Assembly (NCBI GenBank): GCA_002789895.1
Contig: PFUC01000032.1
Span: 1 to 10,780, forward strand
From: Candidatus Collierbacteria bacterium CG_4_9_14_3_um_filter_43_16
Lineage (GTDB): Bacteria > Patescibacteriota > Microgenomatia > UBA1400 > MFAQ01
Length of the DNA stretch: 10,780 bases
Reading direction: 5' to 3'
The notes beneath the pieces were generated by a model. It ran no database searches, had not been told where the DNA came from, and worked only from the letters and a program-made list of their open reading frames with translations. The position numbers and the translations under genes were made by a program. Shown one piece after another: positions 4,661-10,716 of the stretch; the stretch's first letter is position 1, and each line of letters opens with the position of its first letter.

Positions 4661-7001
4661 CTACGTCGTCCATACTCCTGGCGAAGAAGAACTTAAGATC
4701 CTTTTTTACTTTGTCTGGTACATCTACCATGTTTTTTTCGTTTTCTTTGGGAAGAATAACCTGTTTAATGCCGGCACGATGTGCGGCTACAACTTTTTCG
4801 CGGACTCCACCAATCTCCAAAGCCCGTCCCCGAAGGGTAACCTCCCCTGTCATAGCCAGATCTTTCGGGACCGGCTTTTTGGTGAAGGTGGAAATGATGG
4901 CGGTGGTAATAGCCAAACCTGCGCTGGGTCCGTCTTTGGGTACGGCACCTTCTGGCACATGAATATGAATGTCAGACTTGGCAATTAACTGTTCTTTTAT
5001 GCCTAGTTCGTGACAGTGAGAACGAACGTAGGAGTAAGCAGCTTTGGCCGACTCTTTCATAACATCTCCAAGCTGCCCAGTGAGAGTAATTTTACCCTGC
5101 CCTGGCATGAGGGCAACTTCAATGAATAAGATGTCCCCACCGACCTTAGTGTAAGCCAGACCGGTTACCAGACCAATTTGATCTGTATCCTCGGCCAAAG
5201 TATGGCTGAATATAATGGGACCAAGATATTTATGGATCAGCTCTTTGGTAACGACAATTGGTAACTCCTTACCGGAAGCCTTAACTTTGGCGGCTTTACG
5301 CATGATAGAAGCGACCTGTCTTTCCAAATTTCGGACGCCGGCTTCACGGGTATAGTAGCGAACAAGGTAGCGCAGTATGGGAGAACCAAGATTGACATCT
5401 ATGGGGTCCAAGGCGTTTACCTCGGCTTGTTTCTTAATTAAATATTTCTTGGCAATATGAAATTTTTCTTCTTCAGTGTAGCCGGAGAATTCGATAATTT
5501 CCAAACGATCCCGAAGTGCCGGTGGAATGGTATCGAGAATGTTAGCGGTAGTGATAAAAAGCACCCGAGATAGATCGTAAGGAATATCGAGATAATGATC
5601 CTGGAAAGCAAAGTTTTGTTCTGGATCTAAAGCCTCAAGAAGAGCGGAGCTGGGATCGCCACGAAAATCGGCACCAATTTTGTCGATTTCATCCAACATA
5701 AAAACTGGGTTGTTAAAACCACTGTCTTTAATTGATTGAATTATTCTGCCCGGCATCGCACCGACATAGGTACGGCGGTGACCACGAATCTCAGCTTCAT
5801 CTTTGACCCCACCCAAAGACATCTTGACGAACTTACGACCAATGGCCTTGGCAATTGATCGTCCGACTGAGGTCTTACCAACCCCTGGTGGTCCCACAAA
5901 ACAAAGGATGGTTGGTGATACAGCTGAGTGTTTTTTGGTGTTTTTTATTTGTTCCGATTTGAGTTTCATAACAGCAATGTATTCCAATATTCTTTCCTTG
6001 ACCTTTTCTAAACCATAATGATCCTGGTTGAGAATTTTTTCGGCTTTGGAAAGTGAGTAACTACTTTTAGTGAATTCACCCCAAGGAAGTTCCAGAACTG
6101 TCTCGATCCAAGTTCTGAGATATGAAGTTTCCGGATTGTGAATAGATAGTTTGGCCAGACGCTCTAACTCCTTGTTGACTTTGGCATATATTTCTTTGGG
6201 GAGTTTGGTTTTTTTTAGTTTCCCCTTTAATTCTCCGATCTCTTCCTCTTCGCCGCCTTCTCCGAGCTCCTTTTGAATGGCTCTCATCCTTTCCCTAAGA
6301 ACCGCCTCTTTCATGCTTTCGTCGAATCTTTTTTGAGTTTTGTTTTCGATCTTTTTCTCCAATTCCAATATCTTTATTTCTTCATTGAGACGTTTACAGA
6401 TGAAATTTAGTCTATTTTCGGTAGAACTTTCTTCTAAAAGTTTCTGCTTCTCATTGTTCTTGACTTCAAGAACCGCTGATATTTGATTGGCAATAAGATA
6501 GGGATCGGCGCTGCTGATGATTTTCGTCAAGATGCTTGGGTCAATATTGGCTTTGCCTAAATCTTGAGCTCTCTTGAATTCCGCCACGGCACGATTGCCC
6601 AAAGTAATCATCTCGGGTGAGATTTCGGTGGTTTCTTCTATGACTTCAACCACTGACCACATACGACCGTCGCGTATTTCTAGCTGAGAAATGTTGACCC
6701 TTTGAATTCCTTTGACGATGGCGTGAAGCTCATCATTTACCGGCAAGGTTTTGGTGATTTTGCAGATAGTGCCGACAGTGTAGTAATCGGCTAGGCTTTC
6801 TGTATTAGCTTTGGGATCTCTCTGGGAAGCAAAACAGACTTCCTGATCATTGGCGTAGGCTTCACTAATACCGGAGATGGAAGCGGGCCGGCCAAAGGTG
6901 AGGACGGCTTCTGTATTCGGAAAAATAACGCCTTCCCTAAGTCCGATGAAGGGGACCAGACTGGTCTGAGGTAGGTGTTCGTTTAGGTCATTTTCTGCCA
7001 T
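4641..7001 (-). CDS. lon: ATP-dependent protease Lon (LonA type)
   Basis: A full-length 786-aa LonA, close to E. coli Lon (784 aa). Order of parts: N-terminal substrate-binding domain (about residues 12-205, starting SLVPFIGLREGVIFP), a coiled-coil linker rich in E and K (about 185-275), an AAA+ module with Walker A GPPGVGKT (370-377) and Walker B VFMLDEID (433-440), and the protease domain with the catalytic Ser in PKDGPSAG (S693) and the Lys in GGVREKVVAA (K736). The Ser-Lys spacing of 43 equals that of E. coli (S679/K722). It unfolds and degrades damaged and short-lived regulatory proteins in the cytosol. The start ATG has an extended -10 box 8 nt upstream and no Shine-Dalgarno sequence, so lon has its own promoter although it lies last in a minus-strand block. 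No heat-shock operator is recognisable. Confidence 0.98.
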   Translation of the reverse strand: MAENDLNEHLPQTSLVPFIGLREGVIFPNTEAVLTFGRPASISGISEAYANDQEVCFASQRDPKANTESLADYYTVGTICKITKTLPVNDELHAIVKGIQRVNISQLEIRDGRMWSVVEVIEETTEISPEMITLGNRAVAEFKRAQDLGKANIDPSILTKIISSADPYLIANQISAVLEVKNNEKQKLLEESSTENRLNFICKRLNEEIKILELEKKIENKTQKRFDESMKEAVLRERMRAIQKELGEGGEEEEIGELKGKLKKTKLPKEIYAKVNKELERLAKLSIHNPETSYLRTWIETVLELPWGEFTKSSYSLSKAEKILNQDHYGLEKVKERILEYIAVMKLKSEQIKNTKKHSAVSPTILCFVGPPGVGKTSVGRSIAKAIGRKFVKMSLGGVKDEAEIRGHRRTYVGAMPGRIIQSIKDSGFNNPVFMLDEIDKIGADFRGDPSSALLEALDPEQNFAFQDHYLDIPYDLSRVLFITTANILDTIPPALRDRLEIIEFSGYTEEEKFHIAKKYLIKKQAEVNALDPIDVNLGSPILRYLVRYYTREAGVRNLERQVASIMRKAAKVKASGKELPIVVTKELIHKYLGPIIFSHTLAEDTDQIGLVTGLAYTKVGGDILFIEVALMPGQGKITLTGQLGDVMKESAKAAYSYVRSHCHELGIKEQLIAKSDIHIHVPEGAVPKDGPSAGLAITTAIISTFTKKPVPKDLAMTGEVTLRGRALEIGGVREKVVAAHRAGIKQVILPKENEKNMVDVPDKVKKDLKFFFARSMDDVVKIVFG

Positions 7002-7018
7002 AGTTAAAGATTTTAGCA
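7002..7018 (-). promoter_or_regulatory. Near-leaderless promoter of lon
   Basis: On the minus strand, TGC-TAAAAT (7018-7010, extended -10, hexamer 7015-7010) is followed by CTTTAACT and the ATG at 7001. The expected start site gives a leader of 0-2 nt. A partial -35 match (TTAGCA, 7039-7034) lies 18 nt further upstream. No Shine-Dalgarno sequence is present. Confidence 0.55.
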
Positions 7019-7043
7019 GATGAAGAGATAAATTGCTAACAGA

Positions 7044-7145
7044 TTAAAAAACGAGGAATCTGAGGCCCAAGAGTATGGTGGCCACTATGGTGAGTCCGGT
7101 AATAATAAGAAAAAATGAGAACGAAAATTTTTGTTTAGGCAACAT
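7044..7145 (-). CDS. 33-aa single-pass membrane microprotein
   Basis: This ORF is too short for usual gene calling. It opens 1 nt after the stop of the 151-aa gene and has a GGAGGT Shine-Dalgarno sequence (7162-7157) inside that gene's last codons, 11 nt before the ATG. The peptide has a basic N-terminus (MLPKQK), then an aromatic run and one hydrophobic helix of about 20 residues (FLIITGLTIVATILLGL), ending RFLVF. It is probably an inner-membrane microprotein coexpressed with the upstream anchored protein; its function is unknown. Support comes from the spacing, the Shine-Dalgarno sequence and the coherent membrane-helix composition. The risk is that it is a chance ORF in the lon upstream region. 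Confidence 0.55.
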   Translation of the reverse strand: MLPKQKFSFSFFLIITGLTIVATILLGLRFLVF

Positions 7146-7146
7146 A

Positions 7147-7602
7147 TTATTTGATTACCTCCAGGCTTTTCTCTTCGGACCAAAGGTGTTCATTGCTTAT
7201 TTTAGCGTACGCACGAAAGAAAACCCGACTGGATTGGTCGAACAAATATCTGAGTTCAAAATCATTGGGTAGGCTATATTTGCCGGAAGAAAAGTCTGGC
7301 AGGTAGTATGGATAACCAACAGCCTGAGGAGAATCCATCCTGGTTAAAGCGCTGGGGGAGGATTGGTAACTCCAATAAATAGTGGTAAAGGTAGTAAACA
7401 GATCAGGGCTGGACTCAATATGCCAAAGAAACGTACCCTTGGAACCAACACCGAGTAACTCGGGATAGGAAACCAACTCGATCAATAGTGGAGAGGGCCT
7501 AGTTTTTTTTATAGCCTCCTGTGCTTTGAAATAATTAAAATAGACCAGGGAGAAAAAAAATCCCAGACCGACGAGTATATATAGGTAGGTTTTGGTCTTC
7601 AT
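7147..7602 (-). CDS. Membrane-anchored extracytoplasmic hypothetical protein, 151 aa
   Basis: The N-terminus MKTKTY is basic and followed by a hydrophobic helix (about residues 6-24, LYILVGLGFFFSLVYF) with no lipobox Cys, so the protein is probably anchored with its C-terminal part outside. That part (about 38-151) is rich in aromatic, Ser and Pro residues with alternating strand-like stretches (KGTFLWHIES, TTIYWSYQSSPS, FELRYLF, VFFRAYAKI), suggesting a beta-sandwich domain. No named family is recognised. A TTG four codons upstream (7614) is in frame but overlaps the TATAAT box, so ATG 7602 is preferred. It lies 33 nt after mgsA and 1 nt before the microprotein gene, all on the minus strand. 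Confidence 0.75.
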   Translation of the reverse strand: MKTKTYLYILVGLGFFFSLVYFNYFKAQEAIKKTRPSPLLIELVSYPELLGVGSKGTFLWHIESSPDLFTTFTTIYWSYQSSPSALTRMDSPQAVGYPYYLPDFSSGKYSLPNDFELRYLFDQSSRVFFRAYAKISNEHLWSEEKSLEVIK

Positions 7603-7619
7603 GGATAAAATCAATTATA
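7603..7619 (-). promoter_or_regulatory. Possible internal promoter before the anchored protein
   Basis: A consensus TATAAT on the minus strand (7619-7614) lies 11 nt before ATG 7602, within the short gap after mgsA. A transcript from it would have a leader of only about 4-5 nt. No clear -35 is present and no Shine-Dalgarno sequence precedes the ATG. It may allow this gene and the microprotein to be expressed apart from mgsA. Confidence 0.4.
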
Positions 7620-7635
7620 AGGTATTGAAAACCAA

Positions 7636-8796
7636 TTAATTTCTATTGAGATATTTTTTGCCCTTGAGCTTTTCGGGGAGAAGATCTTCTTGAGAATACA
7701 TTTCGTATCCTGAACCATAGCCGAGTCCCTTCATCAATTTGGTGGGTGCATTTCGAAGATTTAGAGGAATGGGTAGATTGCCATGTAGAGACACATCGGC
7801 TTGAGCAGAACGAAGGGCGTCGTAAGCCGAACGATTTTTGGTACAGCCGGCTAGATACGCAACGCCATGGGCCAAATTGATGGCGCATTCGGGATAACCT
7901 ATTTGCTGACAAGCCTGGAAAACCGCATTGGCAACTACTAGGGCGGTGGGGACAGCTACCCCAACATCCTCGGAGGCGAAGATAACCATGCGACGGGCAA
8001 TAAACAAGGGGTCTTCTCCGCTATCAACTAAGCGCGCGAGATAGTAAATGGCAGCGTCCGGATTGCTAGCTCTCATGGATTTGATAAAGGCAGAAATGAT
8101 GTTGTAGTGCTCCTCTCCTTTTTTATCAAACCTTAAAAATTTATTTTGAATAGCATTTTTGAAATTATCTATGGTGAGGTCTTTGTAAAGATTGTAGGTG
8201 GACTCGATGAGACCAATGGCTTGGCGGGCGTCCCCATTGGCAAACTCCGAAAGCCACTGCCTCACATCATTATCCATCTTGGTCTTTAGAGCCTTGGTTG
8301 CCCGATCAATGATTTTGACGATATCTTCTGGAGTATGCTCCCTCAGAACAAAAACTCGACAACGAGAAAGTAATGGTGGAATAATTTCGAAGCTGGGGTT
8401 TTCGGTGGTAGCGCCTATAAGGGTAATCTTGCCAGACTCAACAAAAGGCAGAAGAAAGTCCTGCTGGGCTTTGTTAAAACGATGTATTTCATCCAAAAAG
8501 ATGACGATGGGTTTGGTGGCTTTGTTCTTCTCTCCGGCGATCTGACGAATATCATCTTTGCCCGCAGAGACGGCTGATAACTCATGAAAATCAGCGTCGA
8601 TGGCGTCGGCGTAGATCCTGGCAAGGGTGGTTTTCCCGGTGCCCGGAGATCCCCACAATATGAAAGAAAAAATTAATTTGTTTTTGATGGCGAGTCGCAA
8701 AGGCTTTCCTTCCCCTGTAAGGTGATTCTGGCCAATAAACTCTTCCAGGATAGAAGGCCGGATACGGGAAGCAAGTGGTTCGACTGATTTGGTCAT
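7636..8796 (-). CDS. rarA: Replication-associated recombination protein, AAA+ ATPase MgsA/RarA
   Basis: A cytosolic AAA+ ATPase of the clamp-loader-related RarA/MgsA/Mgs1/WRNIP1 family, which acts at stalled replication forks with SSB. Seen in order: N-terminal PLASRIRPSILEEFIGQNHL (8-26), Walker A GSPGTGKTT (49-57), Walker B with the typical DEIHRF (98-107), sensor 1 GATTENPSF (128-136), the Arg-finger segment SRCRVF (144-149), and the family-specific C-terminal tetramerisation region with IFASEDVGVA (272-281), HGVAYLAGC (310-318) and LRNAPTKLMKGLGYGSGYEMY (347-367). At 386 aa it is shorter than E. coli RarA (447 aa), mainly in loops and the C-terminal tail; no core motif is missing. No Shine-Dalgarno sequence precedes the ATG. 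It heads the minus-strand block. Confidence 0.96.
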   Translation of the reverse strand: MTKSVEPLASRIRPSILEEFIGQNHLTGEGKPLRLAIKNKLIFSFILWGSPGTGKTTLARIYADAIDADFHELSAVSAGKDDIRQIAGEKNKATKPIVIFLDEIHRFNKAQQDFLLPFVESGKITLIGATTENPSFEIIPPLLSRCRVFVLREHTPEDIVKIIDRATKALKTKMDNDVRQWLSEFANGDARQAIGLIESTYNLYKDLTIDNFKNAIQNKFLRFDKKGEEHYNIISAFIKSMRASNPDAAIYYLARLVDSGEDPLFIARRMVIFASEDVGVAVPTALVVANAVFQACQQIGYPECAINLAHGVAYLAGCTKNRSAYDALRSAQADVSLHGNLPIPLNLRNAPTKLMKGLGYGSGYEMYSQEDLLPEKLKGKKYLNRN

Positions 8797-8815
8797 GTTC
8801 GGTTTTTGTTTGGGT

Positions 8816-8825
8816 ATAGTACTAT
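8816..8825. promoter_or_regulatory. Palindromic -10 region shared by divergent promoters (tentative)
   Basis: ATAGTACTAT is a perfect 10-bp palindrome, so TACTAT appears as a -10-like hexamer on both strands (8821-8816 for rarA, 8820-8825 for the plus strand). For rarA it implies a leader of roughly 12 nt without a Shine-Dalgarno sequence. No good -35 was found on either side. The core AGTACT also occurs in the palindrome between the divergent proS and ATP-cone promoters. Confidence 0.35.
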
Positions 8826-8940
8826 CTTAAGCAAAGTATGGGAAAATATCAATATGTTGAAAAACGATACATCGTGGATATCAGAGAAAAAGAGTGAGGG
8901 AAAAGCAGTCAAGATGGAAAATCGGGCACGGGAAGAGTTC

Positions 8941-8962
8941 CCAATGTTTATGACAACATTGG
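8941..8962. repeat. Perfect 8-bp inverted repeat (hairpin or operator)
   Basis: CCAATGTT (8941-8948) and AACATTGG (8955-8962) are exact inverted copies around the 6-nt loop TATGAC. Neither strand has a T tract after it, so it is not a standard terminator. It lies about 70 nt upstream of the TATAAT at 9030 and could be a protein-binding site. Confidence 0.4.
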
Positions 8963-9029
8963 CTATAAAAAAGTAGAGCTTAATTCATCAATATTATTGA
9001 CTTGGGAATATTTTATCTGTCTCCTGACA

Positions 9030-9041
9030 TATAATGGGCCT
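9030..9041 (+). promoter_or_regulatory. Consensus -10 box, leaderless arrangement
   Basis: TATAAT (9030-9035) is followed by GGGCCT and ATG 9042. This is the same 6-nt spacing as proS, the kinase and the ATP-cone nuclease. No well-spaced -35 is present; TTGACT at 8997-9002 is 27 nt away, which is too far. Confidence 0.5.
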
Positions 9042-9086
9042 ATGGATGAAATCGTAAACCCAACGCTATCTAGAGAGAATGAGTAA
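9042..9086 (+). CDS. Possible 14-aa leaderless leader peptide
   Basis: An ATG 6 nt after a consensus TATAAT opens a 14-codon ORF (MDEIVNPTLSRENE) whose stop TAA (9084-9086) lies 3 nt past the start codon of the 104-aa gene (ATG 9079), an 8-nt overlap. Either it is a leader peptide that feeds ribosomes onto the next gene by coupling, since that gene has no good ribosome binding site, or it is the true N-terminus of the next gene cut off by a single-base indel between 9055 and 9086. The peptide has no runs of one amino acid, which argues against classic attenuation. Confidence 0.35.
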   Translation: MDEIVNPTLSRENE

Positions 9087-9393
9087 GCCCCTGCAGGAGA
9101 AGTTAAAGGTCGCCATGCATATACCACAAGGCGCCGGTACTTTTAAACAGCTTAACCACTTTCTGCTGAAATACATGTACACCGATAATTGGGAAAGAGA
9201 AGGTAATGAAAACTATGTGCCGGTTTCTTTTGAACAATACGATCAGATATTTAAACTGTTGGGAATGCAGGTGTTATTCCAAAGATCTTCCACTATCCCC
9301 TATTTGAAAGAGAAGTGGTCGAACGATTTCAGATTCTCGGAAGCGGAACTCGAAAGCTTCATGTCGACAGGTATTATTGTCGCCAAGAAATAA
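9079..9393 (+). CDS. Hypothetical protein, 104 aa (possible methyltransferase C-terminal remnant)
   Basis: A soluble alpha/beta-like protein with no signal peptide. The second half (EQYDQIFKLLGMQVLFQ, TIPYLKEKW, then ESFMSTGIIVAKK) resembles the last strands of a class I SAM-dependent methyltransferase, where a helix and strand are followed by a final strand ending in a charged tail. The GxGxG SAM-binding motif of the N-terminal half is absent, and I do not see it in any frame upstream, so this would be a C-terminal remnant if the resemblance is real. That assignment is weak and no gene symbol is justified. The start has only a poor GAGAG ribosome binding site and overlaps a 14-codon ORF. The next gene lies 109 nt downstream. 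Confidence 0.55.
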   Translation: MSKPLQEKLKVAMHIPQGAGTFKQLNHFLLKYMYTDNWEREGNENYVPVSFEQYDQIFKLLGMQVLFQRSSTIPYLKEKWSNDFRFSEAELESFMSTGIIVAKK

Positions 9394-9502
9394 CGAAAAC
9401 CTTTGAGGCTCTTGGAGCTACGATTGATGGTGGATGTGACCAATTACAGGCAATAGAGTAAAGTGGGCGGGTACATTCATTTTGGATTGACAGGAGGTAC
9501 TG

Positions 9503-9995
9503 ATGGAGTCAGCCGTAAATTCTATCTTCTCCCCGATTTTTCCAGACAAACCAAATTCCTGGGTTTTGGCTGAGACACTGGATATTGATAAACTAAGGAA
9601 AGAGGCGGTTGCGATACCCACCGAGATCGAGAAGGAAGATAGAGGCCATTATTGGTGGGAAGATAAACCGCTCATGGATTTCTACCAGACGGTCTTTCAA
9701 AGTGGTTGTTTTTCTACCTAGAGACCCGGTGGAAAGGCTGAGGTGGATAGCTCTACTCTGCGTAGCTATGAGCAATATTGAGGGTTTTCCCTGCGGAAAC
9801 TTGGTATTGCCGGTGGGTTTCCTACCTGAAGACATGATGGAGATCTACGAGGAAGTATATAGTCCAGACGTCATTGAAGAGGTGGAAAAAATCAGAAAAC
9901 AAATGGCTGAACGGGTTGGAAGTCAATTTTTCCAGACTGGTAGATTGGTGGCCGGAGTGAATCCGGCTTTTTTGTATCTGAAAATAAACGTCTAA
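9503..9995 (+). pseudogene. Hypothetical gene interrupted by a +1 frameshift at a T5 run
   Basis: A strong Shine-Dalgarno sequence (AGGAGGT 9492-9498, 4 nt before ATG 9503) starts a frame that stops at 9719-9721 after 72 codons. The frame shifted by +1 is open to TAA 9993-9995 and continues plausibly. Omitting one T from the run at 9709-9713 joins them as ...FQSGCF-LPRDPVERLRW..., giving a protein of about 163 aa. The joined protein is soluble, with a Trp-rich centre (HYWWEDKP), a cysteine-bearing helix (RWIALLCVAMSNI) and a charged helix (SPDVIEEVEKIRKQMAERV). I recognise no family. It may be a real pseudogene, a sequencing error or a frameshifted product; the good ribosome binding site suggests recent loss or an error. 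The end touches the homing endonuclease region. Confidence 0.6.
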
Positions 9996-10009
9996 TGGTA
10001 TATTTATTT
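9996..10009 (+). promoter_or_regulatory. Extended -10 before the homing endonuclease
   Basis: TGG-TATATT (9996-10004, hexamer 9999-10004) lies 5 nt before ATG 10010, again a near-leaderless layout without a Shine-Dalgarno sequence. Another in-frame ATG at 9995 overlaps the preceding stop (TAATG) but would lie upstream of this box. Confidence 0.4.
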
Positions 10010-10658
10010 ATGGGCAATAAAAAAGGAATAATAACTTGGAATAAAGGGAAAACGAAATCCACAGACCCGAGAGTAAATAAGATATCGTTAACGATGAAGG
10101 CTAAAAAAATTGAGAAAATCAACAGAGCTAGCATTTTTAATTGGTCTTATCTTAGGTGATGGAAATATTAGCAAATTTCCAAGAGTAGAGTGCTTAAGAA
10201 TAACTTTAGGTACAGATAAACCAAATCTCGCAAAATATTCTGTGAAAATTATTGAGAAATTATTTTGTAAGGCCCCATCAATTATTAAGAGATCAAACTC
10301 AAATTGTTTCAATGTCACGCTATATCAAAGAAATATTAGCCATAGATTGGAAATACCTATCGGCGCAAGGGGAAAACTAGACATTACTCTACCAAACTGG
10401 TGTGTGAACAATAAGAAGTATTTGATTTCAATTTTAAAAGGTCTTTTTGAGGCAGAAGCATCATATTGCGTTCACCTAAGGACCTGTACATATAATTTTG
10501 AATTTAGTAATAGAAACACTTCTCTATTGAACAAAGTTGAAAAAAGTCTCAGACATCTTGGCTATAGTCCAGAAAGGAGAACTTATGCCATAAGACTGAG
10601 AAAAAGGAATGAAGTAGAAAGTTTCAAGAAAATGATAGATTTTCGCTCTTATCTCTAA
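10010..10658 (+). pseudogene. LAGLIDADG homing endonuclease with NUMOD-like N-terminus, +1 frameshift at an A7 run
   Basis: Frame one (from ATG 10010) reads MGNKKGIITWNKGKTK then TDPRVNKISLTMKAKK, a NUMOD3-like DNA-binding stretch typical of homing endonuclease termini; it then runs into junk and stops at 10157-10159. The +1 frame carries the LAGLIDADG domain: first motif LIGLILGDG (about 10134-10160), second motif LKGLFEAEA (about 10434-10460), in which the catalytic acid is Glu and the final Gly is Ala. Dropping one A from the A7 run (10103-10109) joins them as ...MKAKK-LRKSTELAF..., an intact protein of about 215 aa. Alternatively a TTG at 10110 could start the nuclease part alone (182 aa). 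Such enzymes cut a long DNA site to spread their own gene. The region is visibly richer in A and T than the housekeeping genes, consistent with mobile origin. It lies just before a tRNA gene. Confidence 0.82.
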
Positions 10659-10700
10659 TGTTCCAGGCACGGTACACTGCCCATTGAGAGGAAAAGACGA

Positions 10701-10706
10701 TATAAT
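10701..10706 (+). promoter_or_regulatory. -10 box of the tRNA-Gln gene
   Basis: A consensus TATAAT lies 10 nt before the first base of the tRNA, giving a start site about 4 nt upstream of it. The -35 position (about 10678-10683, TGCCCA) matches poorly. The 42 nt between the endonuclease stop and this box hold no clear terminator. Confidence 0.55.
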
Positions 10707-10716
10707 GAGCGAATAT

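Larger units (their letters stand above)
8797..9041. other. Intergenic region with degenerate ORF remains
   Basis: No convincing intact gene lies here. One plus-strand frame starts at ATG 8838, meets TGA at 8895-8897 and is then open all the way to TAA at 9084-9086. Another frame gives a 40-codon ORF from 8854 to 8976 without a ribosome binding site. The stretch also holds the rarA upstream region, an 8-bp inverted repeat at 8941-8962 and the TATAAT at 9030. It may be decayed coding sequence. Confidence 0.4.

Noticed and set aside
8854..8976. 40-codon plus-strand ORF
   Set aside because: It has no Shine-Dalgarno sequence, no good -10 spacing and unremarkable basic composition, and it overlaps a competing frame; chance cannot be excluded.
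8838..9086. TGA read as glycine (code 25, as in Gracilibacteria/SR1)
   Set aside because: TGA is the stop of proS and lgt, and rarA, lon, proS and lgt contain no in-frame TGA, so the standard code fits.
9609..9708. Start of a separate gene at ATG 9609
   Set aside because: The first 33 codons are a very basic shadow of the better frame from 9503 and have no ribosome binding site; a frameshifted single gene explains both halves better.
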